Shown here: piece after piece, positions 1 through 5,413 of the stretch
Numbering within the stretch: position 1 is the stretch's first letter
Layout of the letters: every line of letters starts with the position of its first letter
NCBI GenBank assembly: GCA_023230425.1
Contig: JALNXI010000079.1
Span: 1 to 8,768, forward strand
DNA length: 8,768 bases
Reading direction: 5' to 3'
Source of the DNA: Methanoculleus sp.
Lineage (GTDB): Archaea > Halobacteriota > Methanomicrobia > Methanomicrobiales > Methanoculleaceae
Program-made: the position numbers and the translations under genes
Notes under the pieces: generated by a model
Told to the model about the DNA's origin: nothing
What the model saw: the letters and a program-made list of their open reading frames with translations, nothing else
Databases searched by the model: none

Positions 1-81
1 GATCCTTCGATGAAGTCAGCAGAGGTGGACACAGCAGAGGTTTTTCCTGAAAGTACAAGGATCTTGCGGTTTGATAATTAG
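1..81 (+). CDS. Possible C-terminal end of an unidentified gene (5' end outside window)
   Basis: Frame 1 is open from the first base to a TAG at 79-81 and gives 26 residues. They contain a short in-frame repeat (SAEV-D-TAEV, from two copies of GCAGAGGT 15 bp apart). The other two forward frames hit stops inside this stretch. It would be the tail of a rightward gene convergent with the gene at 199-531. No family is recognisable from so few residues, and an open frame of 26 codons can arise by chance, so this is only a possibility. Confidence 0.25.
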   Translation, partial: DPSMKSAEVDTAEVFPESTRILRFDN

Positions 82-198
82 GGGAAGGGGGTGAGCTCCT
101 GCGAAAGGTGGGGTACGCGTGTCTGATCCTGGATTACACCCACTCTGCAGGATCGGATATGTTCGCAAGCGATATCGGTCGAACACCCTCTCACAAGG

Positions 199-531
199 TC
201 ACGAAGTATCCTTTCTGCGATATGTTCGAACGAGATAGTACCCCAGCAAGAGCACGATCACGGCCCCCAGAACGTACCATAGGAGCACGGGTTCGTAGAA
301 CATGCTAAACGCATCCTCAGATCCGTGATACGTCACCGTATCCCCTATCTCGGGCTGTTCGAGCAACGTTTGCGGCACACTCCCTGCATCGTCAGGCGAT
401 GCCCCCCCGCCCGCCGAATCGGCCCGCACATCCCCACCCGGGGGCGCAGATGCAGTCGCTACACCGCTGCCGATCAGAACGAAGAGCAGCAGGGCAATGC
501 AGATTAAACCATTCCAGCCGGTTTTACTCAT
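199..531 (-). CDS. Small exported, membrane-anchored protein of unknown function
   Basis: I do not recognise a family for this 110-residue protein. Residues 1-28 form a signal peptide or first membrane segment (hydrophobic core about 9-25). A low-complexity Gly/Ala/Ser/Pro/Asp linker follows (about 29-50), then a short polar region with PEIGDTV. A strong membrane helix near residues 83-103 is followed by the basic tail RTYRRK, so the predicted topology is outside-facing with a C-terminal anchor. The ATG at 531 is supported by AAAGGTG about 7 nt upstream, and a TATA-like element lies near 570-576. The PEIGD-V motif recurs in the next upstream gene on the same strand (669-1334), hinting at a shared role or common ancestry. 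The region is AT-richer than the genes to the right. That it is a gene is fairly secure; the function is unknown. Confidence 0.78.
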   Translation of the reverse strand: MSKTGWNGLICIALLLFVLIGSGVATASAPPGGDVRADSAGGGASPDDAGSVPQTLLEQPEIGDTVTYHGSEDAFSMFYEPVLLWYVLGAVIVLLLGYYLVRTYRRKDTS

Positions 532-569
532 GAATATTCACCTTTGATCTTTTTTCACCCACATCACAG

Positions 570-576
570 AATAAAC
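570..576 (-). promoter_or_regulatory. Possible TATA box for the 199-531 gene
   Basis: On the minus strand this reads GTTTATT, about 40 nt upstream of the ATG at 531. It would place transcription start near 547 and give a leader of about 16 nt that contains the ribosome binding site GGTG. There is no CACAGAAA box on this strand, so it does not belong to the shared promoter family found elsewhere in the window. The assignment rests on position and composition only. Confidence 0.35.
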
Positions 577-643
577 ATCTGCCTACATTAACTGATAACT
601 GACAAAACCTCCACACATCCAGTGGTCTGTCTGCAAGATCTGG

Positions 644-649
644 AAAAAA
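644..649 (-). terminator. Oligo-T terminator after the 669-1334 gene
   Basis: Six consecutive T residues on the minus strand lie about 20 nt past the TAG stop at 669-671. Archaeal RNA polymerase commonly terminates at such U-tracts without needing a hairpin. The tract separates this gene from the next leftward gene, which has its own TATA-like element. Confidence 0.45.
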
Positions 650-668
650 TGTTTTGGGGTTTTTCCCT

Positions 669-1334
669 CTATGAAACATGTATCACATCCGTTTGTGAAT
701 GCGACATAGATGGGCTGAGGATATAGCCAGCCGGAGCATAAAAGAGGTGATAACCGTCAGTGAAATAGTCACCGGATTCAGTCACCGATTTACTCCCCTC
801 TGCCTTCAGGTTGTCAATTTGTTCATCGCTCTCCGTTACATAATCGATGACGGTACCCGTCTGACCATCGGGATCAAGTTTACACAGAGCACTGGTAATT
901 TCACCATACGCCATCGGCAGATAGGGAGGAAACACAACCCAAGATTCGGATCGATAGTCAATATCCCTACCGCTGGCATCAATATCAGAGACATGGCGCA
1001 TCAGTACCACAAGATCCCTCGTCCGAAGGCTGACAAGTTTAGTTTCTAGTTCAGATGCGTCTTGCTGTATGACCTGCACTTTGTCACCGATTTCCGGTGG
1101 ATCTAGCCATATCATCTTCATATTATAGTACTCATTTTGCATCTCTACAGGCAACTCAGAGAATTTTACAGGTTCAACACTTGCATAAAACTCGCCCATC
1201 GAGATATCCTTGCCGCGCAGGTCATCAATTGTCCAATCGGTTTGTGCTTCCGCACTCACCGCCGGCACCACCACACTCACCAACATTATCGTCAGGAGCA
1301 CAGAGAATGCCCGCATTCCAGTTTTTCCTTTCAT
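669..1334 (-). CDS. Exported protein of unknown function with a structured mRNA leader
   Basis: From the ATG at 1334 this is 221 residues. A basic N-terminus (MKGKTGMR) and hydrophobic core (about 9-24) end in the signal-peptidase-like site VSA-EA near residue 27. The rest is soluble and polar with no second membrane segment, so the product is probably secreted. It contains PPEIGDKV, matching PEIGDTV in the neighbour at 199-531. No enzyme motif is recognisable. The start at 1334 has the ribosome binding site GGAGGT 7 nt upstream. The frame also stays open upstream, and an ATG at 1406 has its own GGAGG, so a form 24 residues longer in front of the signal peptide is possible. Base composition is AT-richer than in the M28, permease and prenyltransferase genes. 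Expression is probably driven by the promoter at 1526-1563, with a leader of about 170 nt. Confidence 0.8.
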   Translation of the reverse strand: MKGKTGMRAFSVLLTIMLVSVVVPAVSAEAQTDWTIDDLRGKDISMGEFYASVEPVKFSELPVEMQNEYYNMKMIWLDPPEIGDKVQVIQQDASELETKLVSLRTRDLVVLMRHVSDIDASGRDIDYRSESWVVFPPYLPMAYGEITSALCKLDPDGQTGTVIDYVTESDEQIDNLKAEGSKSVTESGDYFTDGYHLFYAPAGYILSPSMSHSQTDVIHVS

Positions 1335-1341
1335 GTAGTCT

Positions 1342-1368
1342 ACCTCCGTAACGTTCTCGCCCGGAGGC
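1342..1368 (-). promoter_or_regulatory. Shine-Dalgarno-sequestering hairpin candidate before the 1334 start
   Basis: In the leftward transcript CCTCCG (1367 to 1362) can pair with CGGAGG (1348 to 1343), plus one G-U pair, around a 13-nt loop. This would bury the ribosome binding site GGAGGT (1347-1342). The same 1362-1368 bases are needed for the larger hairpin at 1359-1422, so the two folds exclude each other. Confidence 0.4.
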
Positions 1369-1422
1369 GGACGGAGCATACATTCAAGTACGTAGAATGC
1401 GTACATCCCGTTGCCTCCGGGC
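1359..1422 (-). promoter_or_regulatory. Large hairpin in the mRNA leader of the 669-1334 gene
   Basis: On the minus strand, a perfect 10-bp stem (GCCCGGAGGC at 1422-1413 with GCCTCCGGGC at 1368-1359) encloses a 5-bp stem (ACGGG/UCCGU) and then a 10-bp stem with one mismatch (GUACGCAUUC/GAAUGUAUGC) around a 9-nt loop. That is about 24 pairs in 64 nt. Three of the four non-Watson-Crick positions are G-U wobbles in the minus-strand RNA but would be A-C mismatches in the plus-strand RNA. This fits a leftward transcript as the folded molecule. The hairpin ends 11 nt before the ribosome binding site of the 1334 start, and its 5' arm contains a second GGAGG that serves the ATG at 1406. It could be a cis-acting regulator; its ligand or trigger is unknown. 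Confidence 0.5.
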
Positions 1423-1424
1423 AT

Positions 1425-1473
1425 GCGGGGCCCGTCATCCGGGGCGTCAGACCTGAGGATGGGCGGCCCCCGC
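1425..1473 (-). promoter_or_regulatory. Second GC-rich hairpin in the same leader
   Basis: GCGGGGGCCGCC (1473 to 1462 on the minus strand) pairs with GACGGGCCCCGC (1436 to 1425) at 10 of 12 positions, and CATCC/GGATG continues the stem inward after a one-base bulge. It sits directly upstream of the hairpin at 1359-1422, so almost the whole leader is structured. Confidence 0.4.
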
Positions 1474-1481
1474 GCATCTCG

Positions 1482-1501
1482 GGATACCAATTCCGGTATC
1501 C
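1482..1501 (-). promoter_or_regulatory. Short palindrome at the expected transcript 5' end
   Basis: GGATACC and GGTATCC form a 7-bp inverted repeat around a 6-bp spacer. It lies just downstream of the transcription start predicted from the promoter at 1526-1563 (about 1503). It would be the first hairpin of the leftward leader RNA, or a DNA site next to the start. The equivalent position in front of the 7111 gene keeps the sequence GGTATC. Confidence 0.35.
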
Positions 1502-1525
1502 ACGATGGAGAAGTCAACGTTCCTC

Positions 1526-1563
1526 TATATACCTTTTCTGTGACACGCAGCTACACGTCGGGT
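1526..1563 (-). promoter_or_regulatory. Promoter P1 (shared type) for the 669-1334 gene
   Basis: Read on the minus strand: ACCCGACG, TAGCT (1553-1549), 6 bp, CACAG (1542-1538), the BRE-like GAAAAGG, then TATATA (1531-1526). Transcription should begin about 25 bp on, near 1503. The same order and the same 6-bp spacing recur at 3353-3390, 3437-3479 and 7206-7233. From 1495 to 1559 the sequence aligns without gaps to 7175-7239 with 51 of 65 bases identical. Confidence 0.7.
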
Positions 1564-1664
1564 CACCCACATCGATTCCGGGCCCAAAACCGCCGCAATG
1601 GGCCGGGAAGCGGGGCCCCTCAACCCGGCAACCATCCGTCGACCGGAATCCTGATACCAGAAAC

Positions 1665-1702
1665 TGTCCAACATTCTGGACATATGTCTAAAATATTGGA
1701 CA
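1665..1702 (+). promoter_or_regulatory. Tandem palindromic operator over the MNT/HEPN start codon
   Basis: Two copies of an 18-bp palindrome lie head to tail: TGTCCA-N6-TGGACA (1665-1682) and TGTCTA-N6-TGGACA (1685-1702), with a period of 20 bp, about two helical turns. Together they form a 38-bp dyad (16 of 19 pairs) whose axis falls immediately before the ATG at 1684. There is no Shine-Dalgarno sequence here. A weak TATA-like CCTGATACC at about 1651-1659 would give a nearly leaderless mRNA, so a bound protein would block transcription start. The first gene product carries an N-terminal winged helix and is the obvious candidate to bind (inference). Confidence 0.65.
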
Positions 1703-2268
1703 TCCGGGAGGACCATCTCAGGGTTCTCTCCCTCTTCATCCGGGGCTACGACCGTGAGATGTACATCCGGGAGGTCTCCAGGTGCCTTCCGATCAGCCGG
1801 GGAACGGCCCAGACGACCCTTGAATACCTTGAGGCAAAGCAGGTCCTCCGTTCTGCTACCAGAGGCAGGACGCGGTTATTCTCCCTGCGGCGGGGCGATC
1901 ATGCACGAGACTTCTGCACCCTGGCAGAGGTCTACCAGAGGATCTGTCTCCGGGAGGAGGAACCCTTCATCACCGGAGTTCTCAGCCGGATCATCCCCCT
2001 TATCGAGGGGTGTGGTGCAGTCTTCGGGAGCTACGCAGCAGGGACCGCTGACGAGGAGTCCGACCTCGACCTTTTCGTTGCCGGAGAATGCCGCGAGGAG
2101 GAGATCGAGAGAGTCGGGAAGACCTATGGCCTCAAGATTCACCTCACTGTCTATCCGTTGGATATCTTTAACCGTGACCTCCGTACGGATCCCTTTCTTC
2201 AGGAAGTGCTCCGGAACCATGTCCTGATCAAAGGCACCGAGCACTTCGTCGAGAAGGCGGTGGGATGA
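1684..2268 (+). CDS. Winged-helix / MNT nucleotidyltransferase (antitoxin-type partner of HEPN)
   Basis: The 194-residue protein has two parts. Residues about 8-70 form a winged helix-turn-helix, with recognition-helix-like ISRGTAQTTLEYLE and a basic wing TRGRTRLFSL. Residues about 95-185 form a minimal nucleotidyltransferase domain with GSYAAGTADEESDLDL, i.e. GS at 115-116 and catalytic D127 and D129. In characterised MNT/HEPN pairs the MNT protein neutralises the HEPN toxin, in some systems by adding AMP to it. That activity here is inferred from the family. At the strand where a third carboxylate often sits, this protein has IHLTVY (H153). The ATG at 1684 was chosen because translation from it begins right at the winged helix and the operator is centred on it; the open frame further upstream runs over the opposing promoter P1. 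The gene overlaps the HEPN gene by ATGA. Confidence 0.9.
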   Translation: MSKILDIREDHLRVLSLFIRGYDREMYIREVSRCLPISRGTAQTTLEYLEAKQVLRSATRGRTRLFSLRRGDHARDFCTLAEVYQRICLREEEPFITGVLSRIIPLIEGCGAVFGSYAAGTADEESDLDLFVAGECREEEIERVGKTYGLKIHLTVYPLDIFNRDLRTDPFLQEVLRNHVLIKGTEHFVEKAVG

Positions 2269-2750
2269 TGGACCAGCTCGTATGGTGCGGCCGGATCAGG
2301 AACGGCATCTCCCTCGCCGCCCCGAACGAAAGCCTGGCGTCGGCATACCTGAAGAAGGCCGAAGAGGCTCTTGAGACAATGCAGACGATCACCGCTCACG
2401 ACTGGAGAATAACGACCGCATACTACGCGATGTACTTCTCCCTCTACGCTGTCCTCACGCGAACCGGGATACGGTGCGAGAACCATTCCTGCACCATCCT
2501 GCTTATGGAACGGCTTCTCTCCGATCAGTTCACTCCTGCGGAGGCGGCACTCGTGGAAAAGGCAAGGGGAGCACGGGTCGATGCCCAGTACTACGTCTCG
2601 CGGGAGATCCCCGACCTCTTCTGCGACGAACTTATCCGGGCCGCTCCCCGGTTCCTGGTGAAATGCACGGGCATCGTCGACGGGATGAGCGAGAAGACCA
2701 TCAGGGTCCTGAGGGAACGTCTGACGGAGGCGCTACGGGAGGATGGGTGA
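2265..2750 (+). CDS. HEPN-domain protein (probable toxin partner)
   Basis: This 161-residue, mostly helical protein has the HEPN signature TAYYAMYFSLYAVLTRTG (51-68), followed by IRCENHSC (69-76) and the later RVDAQYYV (104-111), which resemble the PF05168/UPF0332 branch. HEPN proteins paired with MNT proteins are usually RNases that cleave RNA when not neutralised. Here the usual R-x4-6-H motif is not obvious: the conserved H74 follows R70 by three residues and R66 by seven, so the catalytic state is uncertain. Translation is coupled to the MNT gene through an ATGA overlap. A second ATG at 2268 is equally possible and sits better behind GGCGGTG. The gene ends 28 bp before the convergent lipoprotein gene. 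Confidence 0.87.
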   Translation: MMDQLVWCGRIRNGISLAAPNESLASAYLKKAEEALETMQTITAHDWRITTAYYAMYFSLYAVLTRTGIRCENHSCTILLMERLLSDQFTPAEAALVEKARGARVDAQYYVSREIPDLFCDELIRAAPRFLVKCTGIVDGMSEKTIRVLRERLTEALREDG

Positions 2751-2778
2751 GAGAGCGGCGGACTCATGGCCGTTCCTG

Positions 2779-3258
2779 TCACTCCTCGCCGACCACCGAT
2801 GCGGCGACCTTCGTTATTTCGTCCGCGGGGAGCCTTCCCGTCATACAGAAGGTGGCGTCGTTCCAGTCCCACCGGAGCAGCCAGAGGGAGCCTTCCGAGC
2901 GGTCGTCGTTCTGGTAGACCGCCCGACCCAGGATGCCGTTGCCCTGGACGATCCAATCTTTGTTCCCGGCGACCGTCGGGCCGGGGCACGGGGCGTCCGC
3001 GGACGAAAGCCTCGTGATCTGGAGGTCGCCGGCGGTGCTGGTGTAGGTGAGCGTGACGCTGCCGTCGAGGGAGCGGACGGCGTTTTCGAAGGTGTAGCCT
3101 TCGGGGAGGTAGGACGGTTCGGGAATATCGGGGCCGAAGACCTCACGGGCCTCGGCAAGCGTGCCCGCGTGTTCCGGTACGGTCTCCTCGGTGCCGGTGC
3201 AGCCGGAAGCGGCAAGGAGGCAGCAGAGCAGGAGAAGGGCAGGGAGAATATTCTTCAT
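2779..3258 (-). CDS. DUF4367-type secreted lipoprotein
   Basis: The 159-residue protein starts with a lipoprotein signal (MKNILPALLLLCCLLAASGC) and a predicted lipidated Cys20, followed by a short polar linker. Residues about 33-157 match the DUF4367 pattern: PSYLPEGYTFENAV (48-61), an alternating strand region (TLTYTSTAGDLQITRLSS) and a C-terminal helix LPADEITKVAASV after WNDATFCMTG. Domains of this kind are extracytoplasmic with a LolB/RseB-like fold, and their substrate is unknown. The ATG at 3258 follows CGAGGA at a normal distance. It diverges from the M28 peptidase gene, and both promoters carry the same 19-bp box. A longer open frame on the other strand is a GC-rich shadow without recognisable domains. 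Confidence 0.88.
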   Translation of the reverse strand: MKNILPALLLLCCLLAASGCTGTEETVPEHAGTLAEAREVFGPDIPEPSYLPEGYTFENAVRSLDGSVTLTYTSTAGDLQITRLSSADAPCPGPTVAGNKDWIVQGNGILGRAVYQNDDRSEGSLWLLRWDWNDATFCMTGRLPADEITKVAASVVGEE

Positions 3259-3330
3259 GATGGTTCCTCGGGATATCCGGTGCGGGAGAGGGGCGTGCTC
3301 CCCTGCAGGGGGCCGGCTCCGGCATCCACA
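3259..3330 (-). other. GC-rich leader of the lipoprotein gene with small palindromes
   Basis: This is the predicted leader of about 72 nt between promoter P2 and the ATG at 3258. It contains GGATATCC (3271-3278), CCCCTGCAGGGG (3300-3311) and GCCGG-CT-CCGGC (3312-3323). These could fold in the RNA, but in a GC-rich leader they are weak evidence for regulation. Confidence 0.3.
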
Positions 3331-3352
3331 CCGGGAGACTTTCTCACCGGCC

Positions 3353-3390
3353 CTTATACCTTTTCTGTGCCGGGAAGCTATACGTCGGGT
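3353..3390 (-). promoter_or_regulatory. Promoter P2 (shared type) for the lipoprotein gene
   Basis: On the minus strand: ACCCGACG, TAGCT (3380-3376), 6 bp, CACAG (3369-3365), GAAAAGG, TATAAG (3358-3353). Start of transcription is expected near 3330. The box TAGCTTCCCGGCACAGAAA is identical to that of promoter P4 on the other strand. Confidence 0.68.
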
Positions 3391-3468
3391 CTTTCAGGAG
3401 AGGCCGACCGCGGGCCACCGGAGATGCAGGCGGTGAACCCGGCGAGAGGTAGCTTCCCGGCACAGAAA
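3362..3468. repeat. Perfect 19-bp inverted repeat joining divergent promoters
   Basis: TAGCTTCCCGGCACAGAAA at 3450-3468 on the plus strand recurs exactly at 3380-3362 on the minus strand, with 69 bp between the arms. Each arm is the upstream box of one of two divergent promoters. An ACCCG(A/G)CG sequence also lies outside the box in each direction. The layout suggests one regulator acting on both genes. Confidence 0.75.
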
Positions 3469-3479
3469 TCACTTATAGA
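3437..3479 (+). promoter_or_regulatory. Promoter P4 (shared type) for the M28 peptidase gene
   Basis: On the plus strand: ACCCGGCG (3437-3444), TAGCT (3450-3454), 6 bp, CACAG (3461-3465), AAA, then the TATA-like ACTTATAGA (3471-3479). Transcription should begin near 3500, leaving a leader of about 33 nt before the ATG at 3533. Confidence 0.66.
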
Positions 3480-3532
3480 GCGACGGCGAACCCTCCTCTC
3501 AGGAGGCCGGCCGCCTGGAACAAGGCATAACC

Positions 3533-5263
3533 ATGAGACAACTATCAATACCGGAGGTTGCCGCCGTGCTCCTGATCGTCCTCGCCGGAACCGCGCCGGC
3601 GGCCGCCTTCGACGAGCCTGCAGCCGATCCCGTACGGATCGAGGAGATGACACGCGAATTCTGCACCTTCGAGCGTGCACTTGGATCGGAAGAGCGAACG
3701 GCGGCAGCGACCTATATCGCGGGGGCGATGGAGGAACGCGGGCTCTCGGTCAGCACCGGGAGATTTTCGTATGGCAACTGCTACTTCGACCCGCCGCTGG
3801 CCCTCTCCTCGAACATCATTGGTGTCAGGGAGGGGGCGAGCGACCGGATCGTCGTCGTCTCCGGGCACTATGACACCGCCGTCCCGGAGACCCCCGGCGC
3901 CGACGATAACGCCGCGGGCGTAGCGACGATGCTCGAGGTCGCCAGGATCCTCAACGAAACCCCGCTGAACAGTACGGTATACTTCATCGCCTTCGGCGGC
4001 GAGGAGACCGGACTTGACGGGAGCAGGCGGTGGCTCTCCGACAACCCGGACCTCCACGACCGGATCGTCGCGGCGATAAACCTCGACTGCATCGCCTCCG
4101 GAGACCGGCTGCTCGCGACGACGCTCCCTCAGCACCGGTGGATCCTTGGCGCTCTCCCGCCGTCGGCGTGTATCGAGGAGACGCCGGCGCGGCTGCTCGA
4201 CGCTGCACGGGGGGACGAACACGCCTTCCGTGCCGCGGGGATACCGGTGCTCCGGCTCTACGAGCGCGACAGTTATGCGATCACCCATACCCCCGACGAC
4301 CGGCCGGAGAAGCTCAACTACACCCTTGCCGCGGAGTGCGCACGGATCGTCGCCGGGACGATTGTGGGGATTGACGCGGCCGGTGACGCGCCGGAGATCG
4401 ATCTCTCGGTCGAGAACGGAACGGTCGTCTTCAGAACCCCGGGCGACGCACCGATCGAGGTGATCGTCGACGGCACCAGCCTCGGGGTGCTCCCGTCCGG
4501 GTCGGTCAGCCTCCCGGGAGGGTTCCACGTCGTGCAGGCGGTCACCTACGGCCCTACCGGGACGAGAGCGGTTGCGACGGCCACGGGGGAGGGGGTGGAG
4601 ATCGTGCCGCCGGCGGTATCCGGGAGCGTCGTCACCATCCCCTGGGGGGACGGGGCCGGACCGGACGAAGGGCCTCCAGTCCTATTCACCTTTGCGGCCG
4701 TCCCGCTCTCTTACCGCCTCGACCGGCCTGAAGAGGTTGTCCGGGTTGACGCTTACTTTGACGGGATTCTGATCCGGGATCTTGAGGACGGCCAGGCGGT
4801 CATCCCGGTCCCGGGGCCGCACTCCTTCACGGTCGTGGCCTATGGAGCCGACTGCTCGATCCTCGGGACCGACCGGGCCGACTTCTCTATATCGAGCTAC
4901 GGGATGGTCGAACTCGACGGGGGAATTTTGCAGGTCGATGAGACCGGCGGGGTTACCTGCTCGGCATCGGCCCGAACCTACACCCGCACCTACACTCCCG
5001 GCGAGCGCTACCGTATCGTGGTGGGGTGCGACTACCGGGACACCGCGGATGCGTTCCTGCGGGCGGCGGAGTTCCGGGTGGATGGTCCCGGGGACAGGAA
5101 GTCCGACCGCCGCTTCTTTGACGTGCCGGTCCTCAACGACTCCCGGCGAGAGGAGATCAGGTTCTGGCTGGAGCCGGAGGGACCCGGGGTCTATCAGTGG
5201 ACCATCTCCTGCAGCGAGGGGGACAGAGGTGGCGCAAAGACCGGGCGCCTCGTCCTCCGGTGA
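3533..5263 (+). CDS. Secreted M28-family zinc aminopeptidase with C-terminal beta domains
   Basis: The 576-residue protein has a signal peptide (about 1-25, ending APAAAF) and an M28 peptidase domain at about 33-280. All five expected metal or catalytic positions are visible: H112 (SGHYD), D124 (PGADDNAAG), E157/E158 (GGEETG), D185 (NLDC) and H252 (THTPDD). M28 enzymes of this type remove N-terminal residues from peptides using two zinc ions, so an extracytoplasmic role in peptide digestion or surface-protein turnover is likely. The C-terminal half (about 285-576) contains two PEGA/Ig-like segments (IEVIVDGTSLGVLPSGSVSLPGG, about 308-330, and VDAYFDGILIRDL, about 405-417) and a further beta-rich region, probably for binding or surface display. 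No membrane anchor is seen at the C-terminus. The ATG at 3533 has AAGG about 8 nt upstream and a GGAGG further back. The gene is divergent from the lipoprotein gene and shares its promoter box. Confidence 0.94.
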   Translation: MRQLSIPEVAAVLLIVLAGTAPAAAFDEPAADPVRIEEMTREFCTFERALGSEERTAAATYIAGAMEERGLSVSTGRFSYGNCYFDPPLALSSNIIGVREGASDRIVVVSGHYDTAVPETPGADDNAAGVATMLEVARILNETPLNSTVYFIAFGGEETGLDGSRRWLSDNPDLHDRIVAAINLDCIASGDRLLATTLPQHRWILGALPPSACIEETPARLLDAARGDEHAFRAAGIPVLRLYERDSYAITHTPDDRPEKLNYTLAAECARIVAGTIVGIDAAGDAPEIDLSVENGTVVFRTPGDAPIEVIVDGTSLGVLPSGSVSLPGGFHVVQAVTYGPTGTRAVATATGEGVEIVPPAVSGSVVTIPWGDGAGPDEGPPVLFTFAAVPLSYRLDRPEEVVRVDAYFDGILIRDLEDGQAVIPVPGPHSFTVVAYGADCSILGTDRADFSISSYGMVELDGGILQVDETGGVTCSASARTYTRTYTPGERYRIVVGCDYRDTADAFLRAAEFRVDGPGDRKSDRRFFDVPVLNDSRREEIRFWLEPEGPGVYQWTISCSEGDRGGAKTGRLVLR

Positions 5264-5372
5264 ACCAGGCGGCCCGAGAAAGCCGACAAAGGACCGCTCC
5301 GAAACCCGGATAGGCCCTCTCTTGCCCGCCGTGCCCCATGCCCCCCAACCCCAAACAGAACCGTAAAGGGGT

Positions 5373-5390
5373 ACCAGCACCCACACTGGT
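5373..5390 (+). repeat. Small inverted repeat upstream of the AEC permease gene
   Basis: ACCAG (5373-5377) and CTGGT (5386-5390) are separated by 8 bp, 23 bp before the ATG at 5414. It could be an operator or leader hairpin, but with 5-bp arms it may be chance. In the whole 150-bp gap I see no strong TATA box; GAAACCCGGATAGG near 5301-5314 is the best weak candidate. Confidence 0.25.
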
Positions 5391-5413
5391 GAACCGGACG
5401 GAGCGGAACTCCC

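Noticed and set aside
125..154. GATCCTG/CAGGATC hairpin as a terminator after the 199-531 gene
   Set aside because: The stem is only 7 bp with a 16-nt loop and no T-tract follows on either strand.
565..576. A fifth shared-type promoter (CACAGAATAAAC on the plus strand)
   Set aside because: It lacks the TAGCT box 6 bp upstream and would point antisense into the 3' end of the 669-1334 gene.
1407..1517. The TTG at 1517 as start of the 669-1334 gene
   Set aside because: The transcription start predicted from P1 is near 1503, downstream of this codon, so it would not be in the mRNA.
1411..1683. An N-terminal extension of the MNT protein from 1411
   Set aside because: It would overlap the opposing promoter P1 and the structured leader, adds low-complexity sequence, and ignores the operator centred on the ATG at 1684.
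2743..3873. A 376-codon rightward open frame across the lipoprotein gene
   Set aside because: It is antisense to a clear signal peptide and DUF4367 protein, runs through two promoters and into the M28 gene, and has the Gly/Arg/Pro-rich make-up of a GC-driven shadow frame.
3545..4528. A 327-codon leftward frame opposite the M28 peptidase
   Set aside because: The opposite strand carries all five M28 metal or catalytic residues; this frame shows no domain and is rich in Arg, Asp and Gly.
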